Below, one piece after another: positions 1 to 7,451 of a DNA stretch of 64,000 nt; the first letter of the stretch is position 1; every line of letters begins with the position of its first letter. The notes beneath the pieces were generated by a model. It was not told where the DNA came from. It made no database searches and saw only the letters and a program-made list of their open reading frames with translations. This DNA is from UBA964 sp031382085 (GTDB lineage Bacteria; Pseudomonadota; Gammaproteobacteria; Steroidobacterales; Steroidobacteraceae): the NCBI GenBank assembly GCA_031382085.1, contig JANMYM010000014.1, positions 41,620-105,619 on the forward strand. Direction: 5' to 3'. Made by a program: the position numbers and the translations under genes.

Positions 1-1656
1 CTCGTCATCCCAGTTGCCGACACCGCCGAACGTGACGCGATCCTGCGCCGAGCACAAGGGCAGGTTGATGGGATCGTTGATGCCACCCAGGCGGAAGCCG
101 CGCGCGGCCTGCAGGTTGAACTGCGCATTCTCGTTCAATTTGTAGCTGAGAATCAGGCGCGGCGACACGCCGTTGGAATCGGTTGACGCAGGCACGCCTC
201 CCGCAGGAGTGGCATCGGCAAAAAAGCCGCCGAAGTTGAGCACCCGATCCTCGTCGAACTTGTAGTAGCGCAAACCACCGGTGAGCCGCCAGGCATCGTT
301 GAAGCGATACGTGCCTTCACCGAACGCCGCGAACTGCTTGAGCTTGTAGAACAGGTTCGAATAGAAAGGTGTGTTAGGTGGCGCGTTCAGCTGCGAACTG
401 ACCACAGCAAACAAACGCTGCGTGATCGCGTCATAGCCCGGCGTCGGCAGATTCTGGCCATAGCGACGATCCACGTCCTGGTAGAACACGCCCGCGACCC
501 ACTGCACGGGCTCGTCGCCGTTCGATGACAATCGCAGTTCCTGGCTGAATACCTTGAGCTTGGTGGTGTCGAAAAGCGGTGAGCTGATGCGCACTTCGGC
601 GGCCGTGCCACCCACGTCAAAGGTCACGCTACCCGTCAGCTGCGTGGCATCGCGCAGGACCACGACCTTGCGGTCCGTGTATGAAGTCACCGAGGTCAGG
701 GTCGTCGAACCAAAGTTGTATTCGACTTTGACATCGGCGAGCTTGAAATCATCGGTGATACCTTCGCGCTGCTGAGTGTATTGCTGCAGATCGCCGATGG
801 TCACCCGTGGCTGCGTGGTCGTGTAGGGATTGCCCAGAATATTGAAGAGATCGACGCGCGGATAGCCGTCGGTTTCCAACTTCTGGTAGACGATGCGCGG
901 CGTGATCGTCAGGTTTTCGTTAGGTGCGAACAACATGGCCACACGCGCACCGGTGCGATCGGCCTGGTTGACATCCTTCTTGATCGCGCCGCCCGGCTGG
1001 ATCGCATCGATGAACCCGGGCAGGCGGTTGTAGTACGCGGCCACACGCAACGCGGCGGTCTCGCCGATCGGCGCATTGATGACGCCGCGCACAGCGCCAC
1101 CGGTGTCGCCATCGGTGACGCTGCTCAGGCCGAGCTCAGCCGAGCCTTCGAATTTTCCGAGCTTGGGCTGCTGCGTGATATAGCGCAGCGTGCCCGACAA
1201 GGAACCGGAGCCGAACAGCGTGCCCTGCGGACCGCGCAGCACCTCAAAGCGCTGCAGATCGTAAAGTTCGAGATCCGGCGTAAACAGCGCGACGGAAATC
1301 GGCGACTCATCCAAGTAGATGCCGACCTGCTCCTTGACGCCGGGCTGATCGCGAATGACCTGGCCGGCGCTGATGCCCCGCATGGCGACCTGGCTTTGAC
1401 CCGGACCAAGATCGGCAATGCTCAGGCTGGCGACGTTGCGCGCCAGATCCACGAGGCCCGTGACGTTGGCACGACGTATCTGCTCCTGACTGGGGGCGGC
1501 CACGGAAAATGGCACGTCCTGCAACGACGTTTCGCGCTTCTGCGCCGTGACGATGATCTCCTCCAGCGCCTTTTCGTCCTGAGCCTGGGCTGGCGGCGCA
1601 ATGACCTGTAACAGGGCTGCCGCAAAAGCGGGTATCCACCGAGCTATCCGATTCAT
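1..1656 (-). CDS. TonB-dependent outer-membrane receptor (3' end outside window)
   Basis: The minus-strand frame stays open from ATG at 1656 to the window edge, giving 552 residues of the N-terminal part. A signal peptide (MNRIARWIPAFAAALL..., cleavage after AQA) is followed by a TonB-box/plug start, EEIIVTAQKRETSLQDVPFS, then plug motifs (RGPQGTLFGSGSLSGTLRY) and beta-barrel strands. This layout is usual for the large receptor families of Xanthomonadales and sphingomonads that import siderophores, glycans or other bulky ligands by TonB energy. GGAGA lies about 7 bases before the ATG. The ligand cannot be read from sequence. It is transcribed divergently from the DmeF-like exporter, and the 182-bp gap contains inverted repeats. 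The long plus-strand frames here are antisense shadows. Confidence 0.93.
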   Translation of the reverse strand, partial: MNRIARWIPAFAAALLQVIAPPAQAQDEKALEEIIVTAQKRETSLQDVPFSVAAPSQEQIRRANVTGLVDLARNVASLSIADLGPGQSQVAMRGISAGQVIRDQPGVKEQVGIYLDESPISVALFTPDLELYDLQRFEVLRGPQGTLFGSGSLSGTLRYITQQPKLGKFEGSAELGLSSVTDGDTGGAVRGVINAPIGETAALRVAAYYNRLPGFIDAIQPGGAIKKDVNQADRTGARVAMLFAPNENLTITPRIVYQKLETDGYPRVDLFNILGNPYTTTQPRVTIGDLQQYTQQREGITDDFKLADVKVEYNFGSTTLTSVTSYTDRKVVVLRDATQLTGSVTFDVGGTAAEVRISSPLFDTTKLKVFSQELRLSSNGDEPVQWVAGVFYQDVDRRYGQNLPTPGYDAITQRLFAVVSSQLNAPPNTPFYSNLFYKLKQFAAFGEGTYRFNDAWRLTGGLRYYKFDEDRVLNFGGFFADATPAGGVPASTDSNGVSPRLILSYKLNENAQFNLQAARGFRLGGINDPINLPLCSAQDRVTFGGVGNWDDE

Positions 1657-1730
1657 AGCGATCTCCACATTTTCTGTTGATTGTTGTGCGCGGCAAACAA
1701 GCTGTCGCTGCTACCAATTGCGCGACTCTA

Positions 1731-1785
1731 AACACTTGATTGCACTGCGGCAAGTGTTGACGAGAATTCGTTGTATCTACACAAC
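1731..1785. promoter_or_regulatory. Paired inverted repeats between divergent receptor and dmeF
   Basis: AACACTTG (1731-1738) and CAAGTGTT (1751-1758) form a perfect 8-bp inverted repeat with a 12-base spacer. GTTGT (1770-1774) and ACAAC (1781-1785) form a second one. A TTGACG hexamer (1757-1762) overlaps the right arm of the first. The gap serves two divergent genes, so operator function is plausible, but no regulator for these sites is encoded in the window. Confidence 0.3.
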
Positions 1786-1838
1786 AAATCGTTGACTATC
1801 ACGGATCGGCTGCCACTGAGCGACGCGCACTTCAAGAC

Positions 1839-2816
1839 ATGCAAACGGACAGAAACTCCAGCTGGGACCACGACCACGTGTTCGACGCGGGCAACGATGC
1901 CGCCGAACGTGGAACGCGGCTCGTCATGTGGATTACCGCCGGCATGATGGTGATCGAGATCGCCGCCGGCTGGTGGTACAACTCGATGGCGCTGCTGGCC
2001 GACGGCTGGCATATGAGCTCACACGCCGTCGCCATTGGCCTGTCCGCGATGGCCTACGCCACCGCACGCCGCTACTCGAAGGACCCGCGCTTCGCCTTCG
2101 GCACCTGGAAAATAGAGGTACTCGGCGGTTTCGCCAGCGCGATCATCCTGTTAGGTATCGTCGCGACCATCGTTGTCAGTTCCGTGGAGCGATTCATCGC
2201 GCCGCAACCGATCCACTACCAGGAAGCCATTGTCGTCGCCGTCCTGGGACTCATCGTCAACATCGTCTGCGCAATGATTCTTGGCAAGGCACATCACCAT
2301 GATCACGCCCAGGAACACACGCATGAGCCGCATCACGACCTCAACCTGAGGTCAGCGTACGTGCATGTCGTTGCCGATTCGGCCACTTCGGTGCTGGCCA
2401 TCATCGCGCTCAGCGGCGGATTGTTCTACGGCTGGTCCTGGCTCGATCCGGTGATGGGCATCGTCGGCGCCATCGTGGTCGCGATCTGGGCTTATGGCTT
2501 GATCGTGCAAACCGGCAAAGTGCTGCTCGACCGGGAAATGGATCACCCGGTCGTCGATGAGATCCGCGGCGTGATCGAAACGGCTGCCTCAAGCATGCGC
2601 GTGACCGACCTGCATGTCTGGCGCGTCGGCAAGAACGTGTATTCCTGCGCACTGACGGTGGTGACGAATGACCCGTCGCTGACCCCGGCCGCCATCCGCG
2701 AGCGACTTGGCGTGCACGAGGAGATCGTGCACTCGACAATCGAGGTACATCTGTGGCCGAGGAAAGATGCGGCACCCTCTGCCAATTTGCCTGAACCTGT
2801 AGCACGATTGGACTGA
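1839..2816 (+). CDS. dmeF: DmeF-type cation diffusion facilitator (Co/Ni/Zn efflux)
   Basis: A 325-residue cation diffusion facilitator, an inner-membrane antiporter exporting divalent metal ions in exchange for protons. The DHVFDAGNDAAERGTR opening, the MALLADGWHMSSHAV segment (metal-site Asp/His of TM2) and HVVADSAT (TM5 HxxxD) match the DmeF branch, known for cobalt and nickel resistance. A His-rich cytoplasmic loop (HHHDHAQEHTHEPHH, about residues 150-165) separates TM4 from TM5, and a cytoplasmic C-terminal domain follows about residue 230. The usual DmeR repressor gene is not adjacent. No good Shine-Dalgarno precedes the ATG at 1839, but the family-typical N-terminus begins within ten residues of it. 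Substrate choice is inferred from family only. Confidence 0.88.
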   Translation: MQTDRNSSWDHDHVFDAGNDAAERGTRLVMWITAGMMVIEIAAGWWYNSMALLADGWHMSSHAVAIGLSAMAYATARRYSKDPRFAFGTWKIEVLGGFASAIILLGIVATIVVSSVERFIAPQPIHYQEAIVVAVLGLIVNIVCAMILGKAHHHDHAQEHTHEPHHDLNLRSAYVHVVADSATSVLAIIALSGGLFYGWSWLDPVMGIVGAIVVAIWAYGLIVQTGKVLLDREMDHPVVDEIRGVIETAASSMRVTDLHVWRVGKNVYSCALTVVTNDPSLTPAAIRERLGVHEEIVHSTIEVHLWPRKDAAPSANLPEPVARLD

Positions 2817-2841
2817 ACACCCGCGCTATCGGACCCAGGGG

Positions 2842-5151
2842 ATGACTATGCATTTGACGTCGCCGCAAATGCCGTTGCTGATCGCCAACGTCAGCCGGAG
2901 GAAGTTTCTGCAGGACGCCTCGACACTTGGCGGTCTGGTGCTGGCAGTTGGATATTCAGACGCAGTGCGCGCCGACAAATTGCCCAGCTACGGCGCGGAG
3001 ACGATGCCGCACGGCTGGGTCGACAATCCGCTGGCGTTTGTCGCCATCGGCGAGAACGGCGTTGTTAGCATCGTATGCCATCGCTCCGAGATGGGCCAGG
3101 GTGTCCGCACCAGCCTGCCGCTGGTGGTCGCCGACGAACTCGAAGCGGACTGGTCGTTGGTGCGCGTCATACAGGCGCCCGGCGATGAAGTGCGCTACGG
3201 CAACCAGGACACCGACGGCTCGCGCAGCCTGCGCCACTTCTTCATGCCGATGCGCCGCTGCGGTGCGGCCGCACGCCAGATGCTGGAAGCCGCGGCGGCG
3301 GCGCGCTGGCAGGTCGCGGCTGGCGAAGTGCATGCCAGGAACGGCGAGATTGTGCACGCCGCGACCGGCCGGCGGCTCGGCTACGGCGCGCTTGCCACGG
3401 CGGCGGCCCGGCTGCAAGTGCCTGCGGTGGCGGCGCTGCGCCTCAAGAATCGCGCGCAGTTTCGCTATATCGGCAAGGGCAGGACCCGGCTCGTCGACGG
3501 CCAGGACATCGCCGCGGGCAAAGCCCGATACGGCATCGATACACGGCTGCCCGGCATGCTCTACGCGGTGGTCGCGCGACCGCGGGTGCTGGGCGGCAAG
3601 CTTGTTAGCTACGATGCGACCGCTGCGCTCAGGGTCCCGGGCGTGGTGCGCGTCGTGGCCATCGATGCAACTCCCGGACCGCCCATGTTCAATCCGCTCG
3701 GCGGCATTGCGGTGATTGCCCGCAATACCTGGGCCGCCATCCAGGGACGCAGCGCGCTCAAGATCGCCTGGGACGATGGCCCGCATGCCAGCTATGACTC
3801 GGACGCCTACAAGACCACACTCGAAGCTGCGGCGCGCCAGCCCGGCAAAGTTGTGCGTAGTGACGGCGACTACACCGCCGCTGCGGCGCGTGCCACAAAA
3901 ATCTTTACGGCCGAATACTATCTGCCGCATCTTGCGCACGCGCCGATGGAACCGCCGACGGCAACCGCGCGGATCACAAACGGCAAATGCGAGGTCTGGG
4001 GCGGTTTTCAGTCACCGCAGGGCACGCGCGACATGATTGCGAAGCGCCTTGGCCTGCCGGCCGGCAAGGTCACCGTCCAGGTCACTTTGTTAGGCGGCGG
4101 ATTTGGCCGCAGGTCCAAGTGCGACTACGGCATCGAAGCGGCGCTGTTGTCGCAGGCGATGGCCGGCCAAGCGGTCAAGGTCCTCTGGACCCGTGACGAT
4201 GACCTGCATCACGATTATTTCCACACCGTATCGGTTGAACGCCTGGAAGCCGCGGTGGACGCTCGGGGCCTGCCGGTGGGCTGGCTGCATCGCACCGTAG
4301 CGCCGACAATCGATTCGACCTTTGCCGACGATCCGAAGCTGCAGGCAGGTTACGAACTTGGCATGGGCGTCATCGACGTGCCGTTCGCCATTCCTAACAT
4401 TCGCATCGAGAATCCGGAAGCGACCGCGCACACACGCATCGGATGGTTCCGCTCGGTGTCCAATATTCCGCATGCGTTCGCCATCCAGTCGTTCGTCGCT
4501 GAGCTCGCGGCCGCGGCCGGGCGTGATCCCAAGGACTTCCTGCTCGAATTGATCGGCCCTGCGCGCATCGTGACGCTGAAAATGCCGGGCGATACCTACA
4601 ACGATGGCCAGACAGCCGAACGCTACCCGGTGGACGCGGGGCGCCTGCGCGCGGTCACCGAACTCGCCGCACAAAAAGCGGGCTGGGGCCGGCTACTGCC
4701 CAAGGGCAACGGGCTTGGAATCGCGGCGCACTACAGTTTTGACAGCTATGTCGCCGCAGTCGTAGAAGTTTCGGTTGACGCGCAAGGTGAGCTGAAGATT
4801 CCGCGCATCGATATTGCGATCGACTGCGGAGCGACGATTAACCCTGAGCGCGTGCGCTCGCAACTGGAAGGGGCCTGCGTGATGGGCGTGAGTGCGGTGC
4901 TGTCGGGCGCGATCACCTTCAAGGCGGGTCGCGCGCAGCAGGATAATTTTCACCAGTACGAATTGACGCGCATGCCAGCGGCGCCGCGCGATGTCCGCGT
5001 GCATATCGTGCCTGGCGACTACAACAAACCGCTGGGCGGCGTGGGTGAACCGGGCCTGCCGCCGGTGCTGCCGGCGCTTTGCAATGCGATCTTTGCAGCC
5101 AGTGGCAAGCGCATACGGCAGTTACCGATCGGTAATCAATTGACAGTTTAG
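2842..5151 (+). CDS. Tat-exported molybdopterin-binding aldehyde oxidase/isoquinoline oxidoreductase-type large subunit
   Basis: A 769-residue xanthine-dehydrogenase-family molybdenum subunit of the IorB type. It begins with a twin-arginine-like signal (SRRKFLQDASTLGGLVLAVG), so it probably acts in the periplasm. Visible cofactor motifs are GGGFGRRSKCDYG near residue 420, APMEPPTATARI near 370 and, at the C-terminus, GGVGEPGLPPVLPAL, which carries the catalytic Glu. Family enzymes hydroxylate N-heterocycles or oxidise aldehydes and hand electrons to a small 2Fe-2S subunit. That partner is missing on both sides: dmeF is upstream and an S9 peptidase downstream. Start chosen at 2842 after an AGGGG ribosome site; the second ATG at 2848 is nearly equivalent. 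Substrate unknown. Confidence 0.87.
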   Translation: MTMHLTSPQMPLLIANVSRRKFLQDASTLGGLVLAVGYSDAVRADKLPSYGAETMPHGWVDNPLAFVAIGENGVVSIVCHRSEMGQGVRTSLPLVVADELEADWSLVRVIQAPGDEVRYGNQDTDGSRSLRHFFMPMRRCGAAARQMLEAAAAARWQVAAGEVHARNGEIVHAATGRRLGYGALATAAARLQVPAVAALRLKNRAQFRYIGKGRTRLVDGQDIAAGKARYGIDTRLPGMLYAVVARPRVLGGKLVSYDATAALRVPGVVRVVAIDATPGPPMFNPLGGIAVIARNTWAAIQGRSALKIAWDDGPHASYDSDAYKTTLEAAARQPGKVVRSDGDYTAAAARATKIFTAEYYLPHLAHAPMEPPTATARITNGKCEVWGGFQSPQGTRDMIAKRLGLPAGKVTVQVTLLGGGFGRRSKCDYGIEAALLSQAMAGQAVKVLWTRDDDLHHDYFHTVSVERLEAAVDARGLPVGWLHRTVAPTIDSTFADDPKLQAGYELGMGVIDVPFAIPNIRIENPEATAHTRIGWFRSVSNIPHAFAIQSFVAELAAAAGRDPKDFLLELIGPARIVTLKMPGDTYNDGQTAERYPVDAGRLRAVTELAAQKAGWGRLLPKGNGLGIAAHYSFDSYVAAVVEVSVDAQGELKIPRIDIAIDCGATINPERVRSQLEGACVMGVSAVLSGAITFKAGRAQQDNFHQYELTRMPAAPRDVRVHIVPGDYNKPLGGVGEPGLPPVLPALCNAIFAASGKRIRQLPIGNQLTV

Positions 5152-5171
5152 GAACAAAGGCAGGTCCGCAC

Positions 5172-7151
5172 ATGATCATACAACGCTGCACTCCCCGTCT
5201 GGCTCTCGCCAGTCTGGCCCTGGTCCTGTCTGCCACCGTGCGTGGCGCGCAGGCGCCGGCACCGCAGCCTAACGCCAAGCCCGCGAGCACCTACTCCGGG
5301 CTCGGCGCCGACAGCGTCACACCGGAGATCATTGCCCGGTTTGCGCCGCCGGCGCTCGACCCGCGAGTCAGCCGCCGCATCCAGAGCATGCTCGACGTCC
5401 GCGGTGCTGGTGGCGGCCTGATTACCCGCAACGGCGACCGACTGGTCTTCAGCTGGCGTGTCACCGGCAACTCGCAGGTCTGGCGCATGGACGGGCCCAT
5501 GCGCTACCCGATCCAGCTAACAGGCGGCGAAGACAATACGTCGGTCACAGCCATTTCTCCGGACGACAAATGGATCGTCGTGAATCGCGACGTCGGTGGC
5601 CAGGAAAACCCCGGTCTTTATTGGATGGACATCGAAGGCGGCGCGCTGGTTGAGATCCAGCGCAAGGCGAAAGTGCAGACCGGACTCGCGTTCATTTCCG
5701 ACGACAGTCGCTGGATCTATTTCACGGCGAATGACATCGATCCGGCGTCGTACGCGATTTACCGCTACGAGAAGGCGACCCAGAAGCGCGAGCTGCTGTT
5801 CAGCCAGCCGGGCATCTGGCAAGTTGCGGATCACCGCGGCAACGAGCTGCTGCTGGCGAAATTGCTCGGCAGTGACCAGTTTGAGTATTACAGCTACGAC
5901 CTCGTGACCCGGAAACTCACGCCGCTGTTAGGTCAGGGCGAGAAAGTCCGCTACTCCGCAAGTTTTGGCCGCAAACCCGGCACGCTGATCGTGCAGCACG
6001 ACAAGCGCGGGGATTTCCAGCGGCTGTACGAGTGGCAGGCCGGCCGGGAAACGCCGCTCTCGCCGCAGGTCGCGCACGAGGTCGACAGCTTCAGCATCGA
6101 CGACGCGCGGACCCGTATTGCGTACACGATGAACGAGAATGGCTATACCAGATTGCACGTGCTCGACGCGAAAACGTATCAGGAGCTGCCGCTTCCGGCA
6201 TTGCCCGACGCGGAAAACGTGTTTGCGGCGGGCATGTCGCGTGACGGGCGCTTCCTGGGTATTGGGATCGATGGCGCGACCCTGCCACCGACCGTGGCGT
6301 TCTACGACTGGAATGCGCAACAGCTGGTGCGCTGGCGCGCGGCATCGACGCCCGAGATCGACACGAAAACGTTCACCGGGGCGAACCTCGAGACCTATCC
6401 GGCGCGCGACGGCACGAAAATCCCGATGTTCGTATGGCGTCCGAAGACCTGCGCCGATTCCTTGTGCCCGGTCGTCGTCGAATTTCACGGTGGCCCCGAA
6501 GGGCAATCGCAACCCGGTTTCTCGCCCTACTCGCAGATGTTTGTCGACGCCGGATTCATCTTCATCCAGCCTAACGTCCGCGGCAGCTCGGGTTACGGCA
6601 AGCAGTGGCTCGATGCCGACAACGGTCCGAAGCGCCTGGACGTCCTCACCGACATCGAGGACTGCGCGGTATACCTCAGAAAGGCGTTCGCGAAGGCTGG
6701 CAAGGCGCCGAAGATCGGTGTCACCGGCGGTAGCTATGGTGGCTACGCGACGCTGATGGCGATGACGTACTTTGCCGGCACCTACGACGCCGGAGTTAGT
6801 GAAGTCGGCATTGCGAACCTGGTCACGTTCCTGGAGAACACCGCACCGTACCGCAGGGCGTTGCGCGCCAGCGAATACGGCGACCCGGCGAAAGACCGCG
6901 CGGCGCTGGTCAAGCTGTCGGCGATGACGTACGTGGACCGGGTCAAGGCACCGCTACTGGTGATCCAGGGCGTGAACGATCCGCGCGTGCCGGTCGGCGA
7001 GGCCTTACTGATCCATCAGGCGCTCACGGATCGCGGCGTCCCCAGCGAGCTGATACTTTTCAGCGACGAGGGACACGGCGCGAGCAAACGCAGCAATCAG
7101 GTGTTGTCGATCGGTCACACCATTGCGTTCTTTGAGAAACATCTTAAGTGA
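5172..7151 (+). CDS. Secreted S9-family prolyl oligopeptidase / acylaminoacyl peptidase-like enzyme
   Basis: A 659-residue peptidase with an N-terminal signal peptide, a beta-propeller region of about 340 residues (WD40-like PD40 repeats such as SPDDKWIVV and SDDSRWIYFT) and a C-terminal alpha/beta-hydrolase domain. The catalytic triad is readable: Ser521 in GGSYGG, Asp603 in GVNDPRVP and His635 in DEGHGASK. The FHGGPEGQ oxyanion segment is also present. Such enzymes cleave short peptides outside the cytoplasm, removing dipeptides or acylated residues. It starts 20 bases after the molybdenum subunit, so the two are probably co-transcribed. Its stop overlaps the start of the next small gene. 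Exact cleavage specificity is not deducible. Confidence 0.92.
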   Translation: MIIQRCTPRLALASLALVLSATVRGAQAPAPQPNAKPASTYSGLGADSVTPEIIARFAPPALDPRVSRRIQSMLDVRGAGGGLITRNGDRLVFSWRVTGNSQVWRMDGPMRYPIQLTGGEDNTSVTAISPDDKWIVVNRDVGGQENPGLYWMDIEGGALVEIQRKAKVQTGLAFISDDSRWIYFTANDIDPASYAIYRYEKATQKRELLFSQPGIWQVADHRGNELLLAKLLGSDQFEYYSYDLVTRKLTPLLGQGEKVRYSASFGRKPGTLIVQHDKRGDFQRLYEWQAGRETPLSPQVAHEVDSFSIDDARTRIAYTMNENGYTRLHVLDAKTYQELPLPALPDAENVFAAGMSRDGRFLGIGIDGATLPPTVAFYDWNAQQLVRWRAASTPEIDTKTFTGANLETYPARDGTKIPMFVWRPKTCADSLCPVVVEFHGGPEGQSQPGFSPYSQMFVDAGFIFIQPNVRGSSGYGKQWLDADNGPKRLDVLTDIEDCAVYLRKAFAKAGKAPKIGVTGGSYGGYATLMAMTYFAGTYDAGVSEVGIANLVTFLENTAPYRRALRASEYGDPAKDRAALVKLSAMTYVDRVKAPLLVIQGVNDPRVPVGEALLIHQALTDRGVPSELILFSDEGHGASKRSNQVLSIGHTIAFFEKHLK

Positions 7152-7408
7152 AGGAACGCAAACACGAAGCGGCCTTGTTCAAGGCCGCCCTGCTCGCCGG
7201 CGTTCAGTATGCCGAAGGTCGCAAGGCGGCCGTGTTCGAACCCACCGACTCGGCACGTGAGAAGGCGTTGTTCGTGTATCGCCTGCTGGTGCACGACAAG
7301 CTGATCGCGCCGATGCCCGAGGAACAGGTCAGCGAGAAGACCATTCGGCACCGGCTGGCGACCTGGTATGCGCATCAACTGCCCGTCGGGCATCCGCTGC
7401 TCGACTAA
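7148..7408 (+). CDS. Small conserved-looking protein coupled to the S9 peptidase
   Basis: An 86-residue soluble protein starting with GTG at 7148, overlapping the peptidase TGA by four bases (GTGA), which indicates translational coupling. The sequence is charged, with helix-forming stretches (AALFKAALLAGVQYAEG, SEKTIRHRLATWYAHQLP) and no signal peptide, cysteine or membrane segment. I do not recognise a family. Codon use resembles that of its neighbours and the frame is not antisense to anything, so it is probably real. It converges with ppc after a 43-bp gap. Confidence 0.7.
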   Translation: MKERKHEAALFKAALLAGVQYAEGRKAAVFEPTDSAREKALFVYRLLVHDKLIAPMPEEQVSEKTIRHRLATWYAHQLPVGHPLLD

Positions 7409-7451
7409 ACAGCGCGGCGTCACTCGTAGCCGCGGCTCGCCGCGTTGGCCA

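Noticed and set aside
781..1611. 276-residue plus-strand open frame
   Set aside because: Antisense to the TonB receptor; the translation is Arg/Asp-rich with no signal, motif or ribosome site.
2956..3939. 327-residue minus-strand frame
   Set aside because: Antisense to the molybdenum hydroxylase gene, whose frame has unmistakable family motifs.
7413..7444. 7-bp stem (GC-rich) between the small gene and ppc as a terminator
   Set aside because: The stem is perfect but the spacer is 18 bases and there is no T-run; in this GC content such pairs occur by chance.
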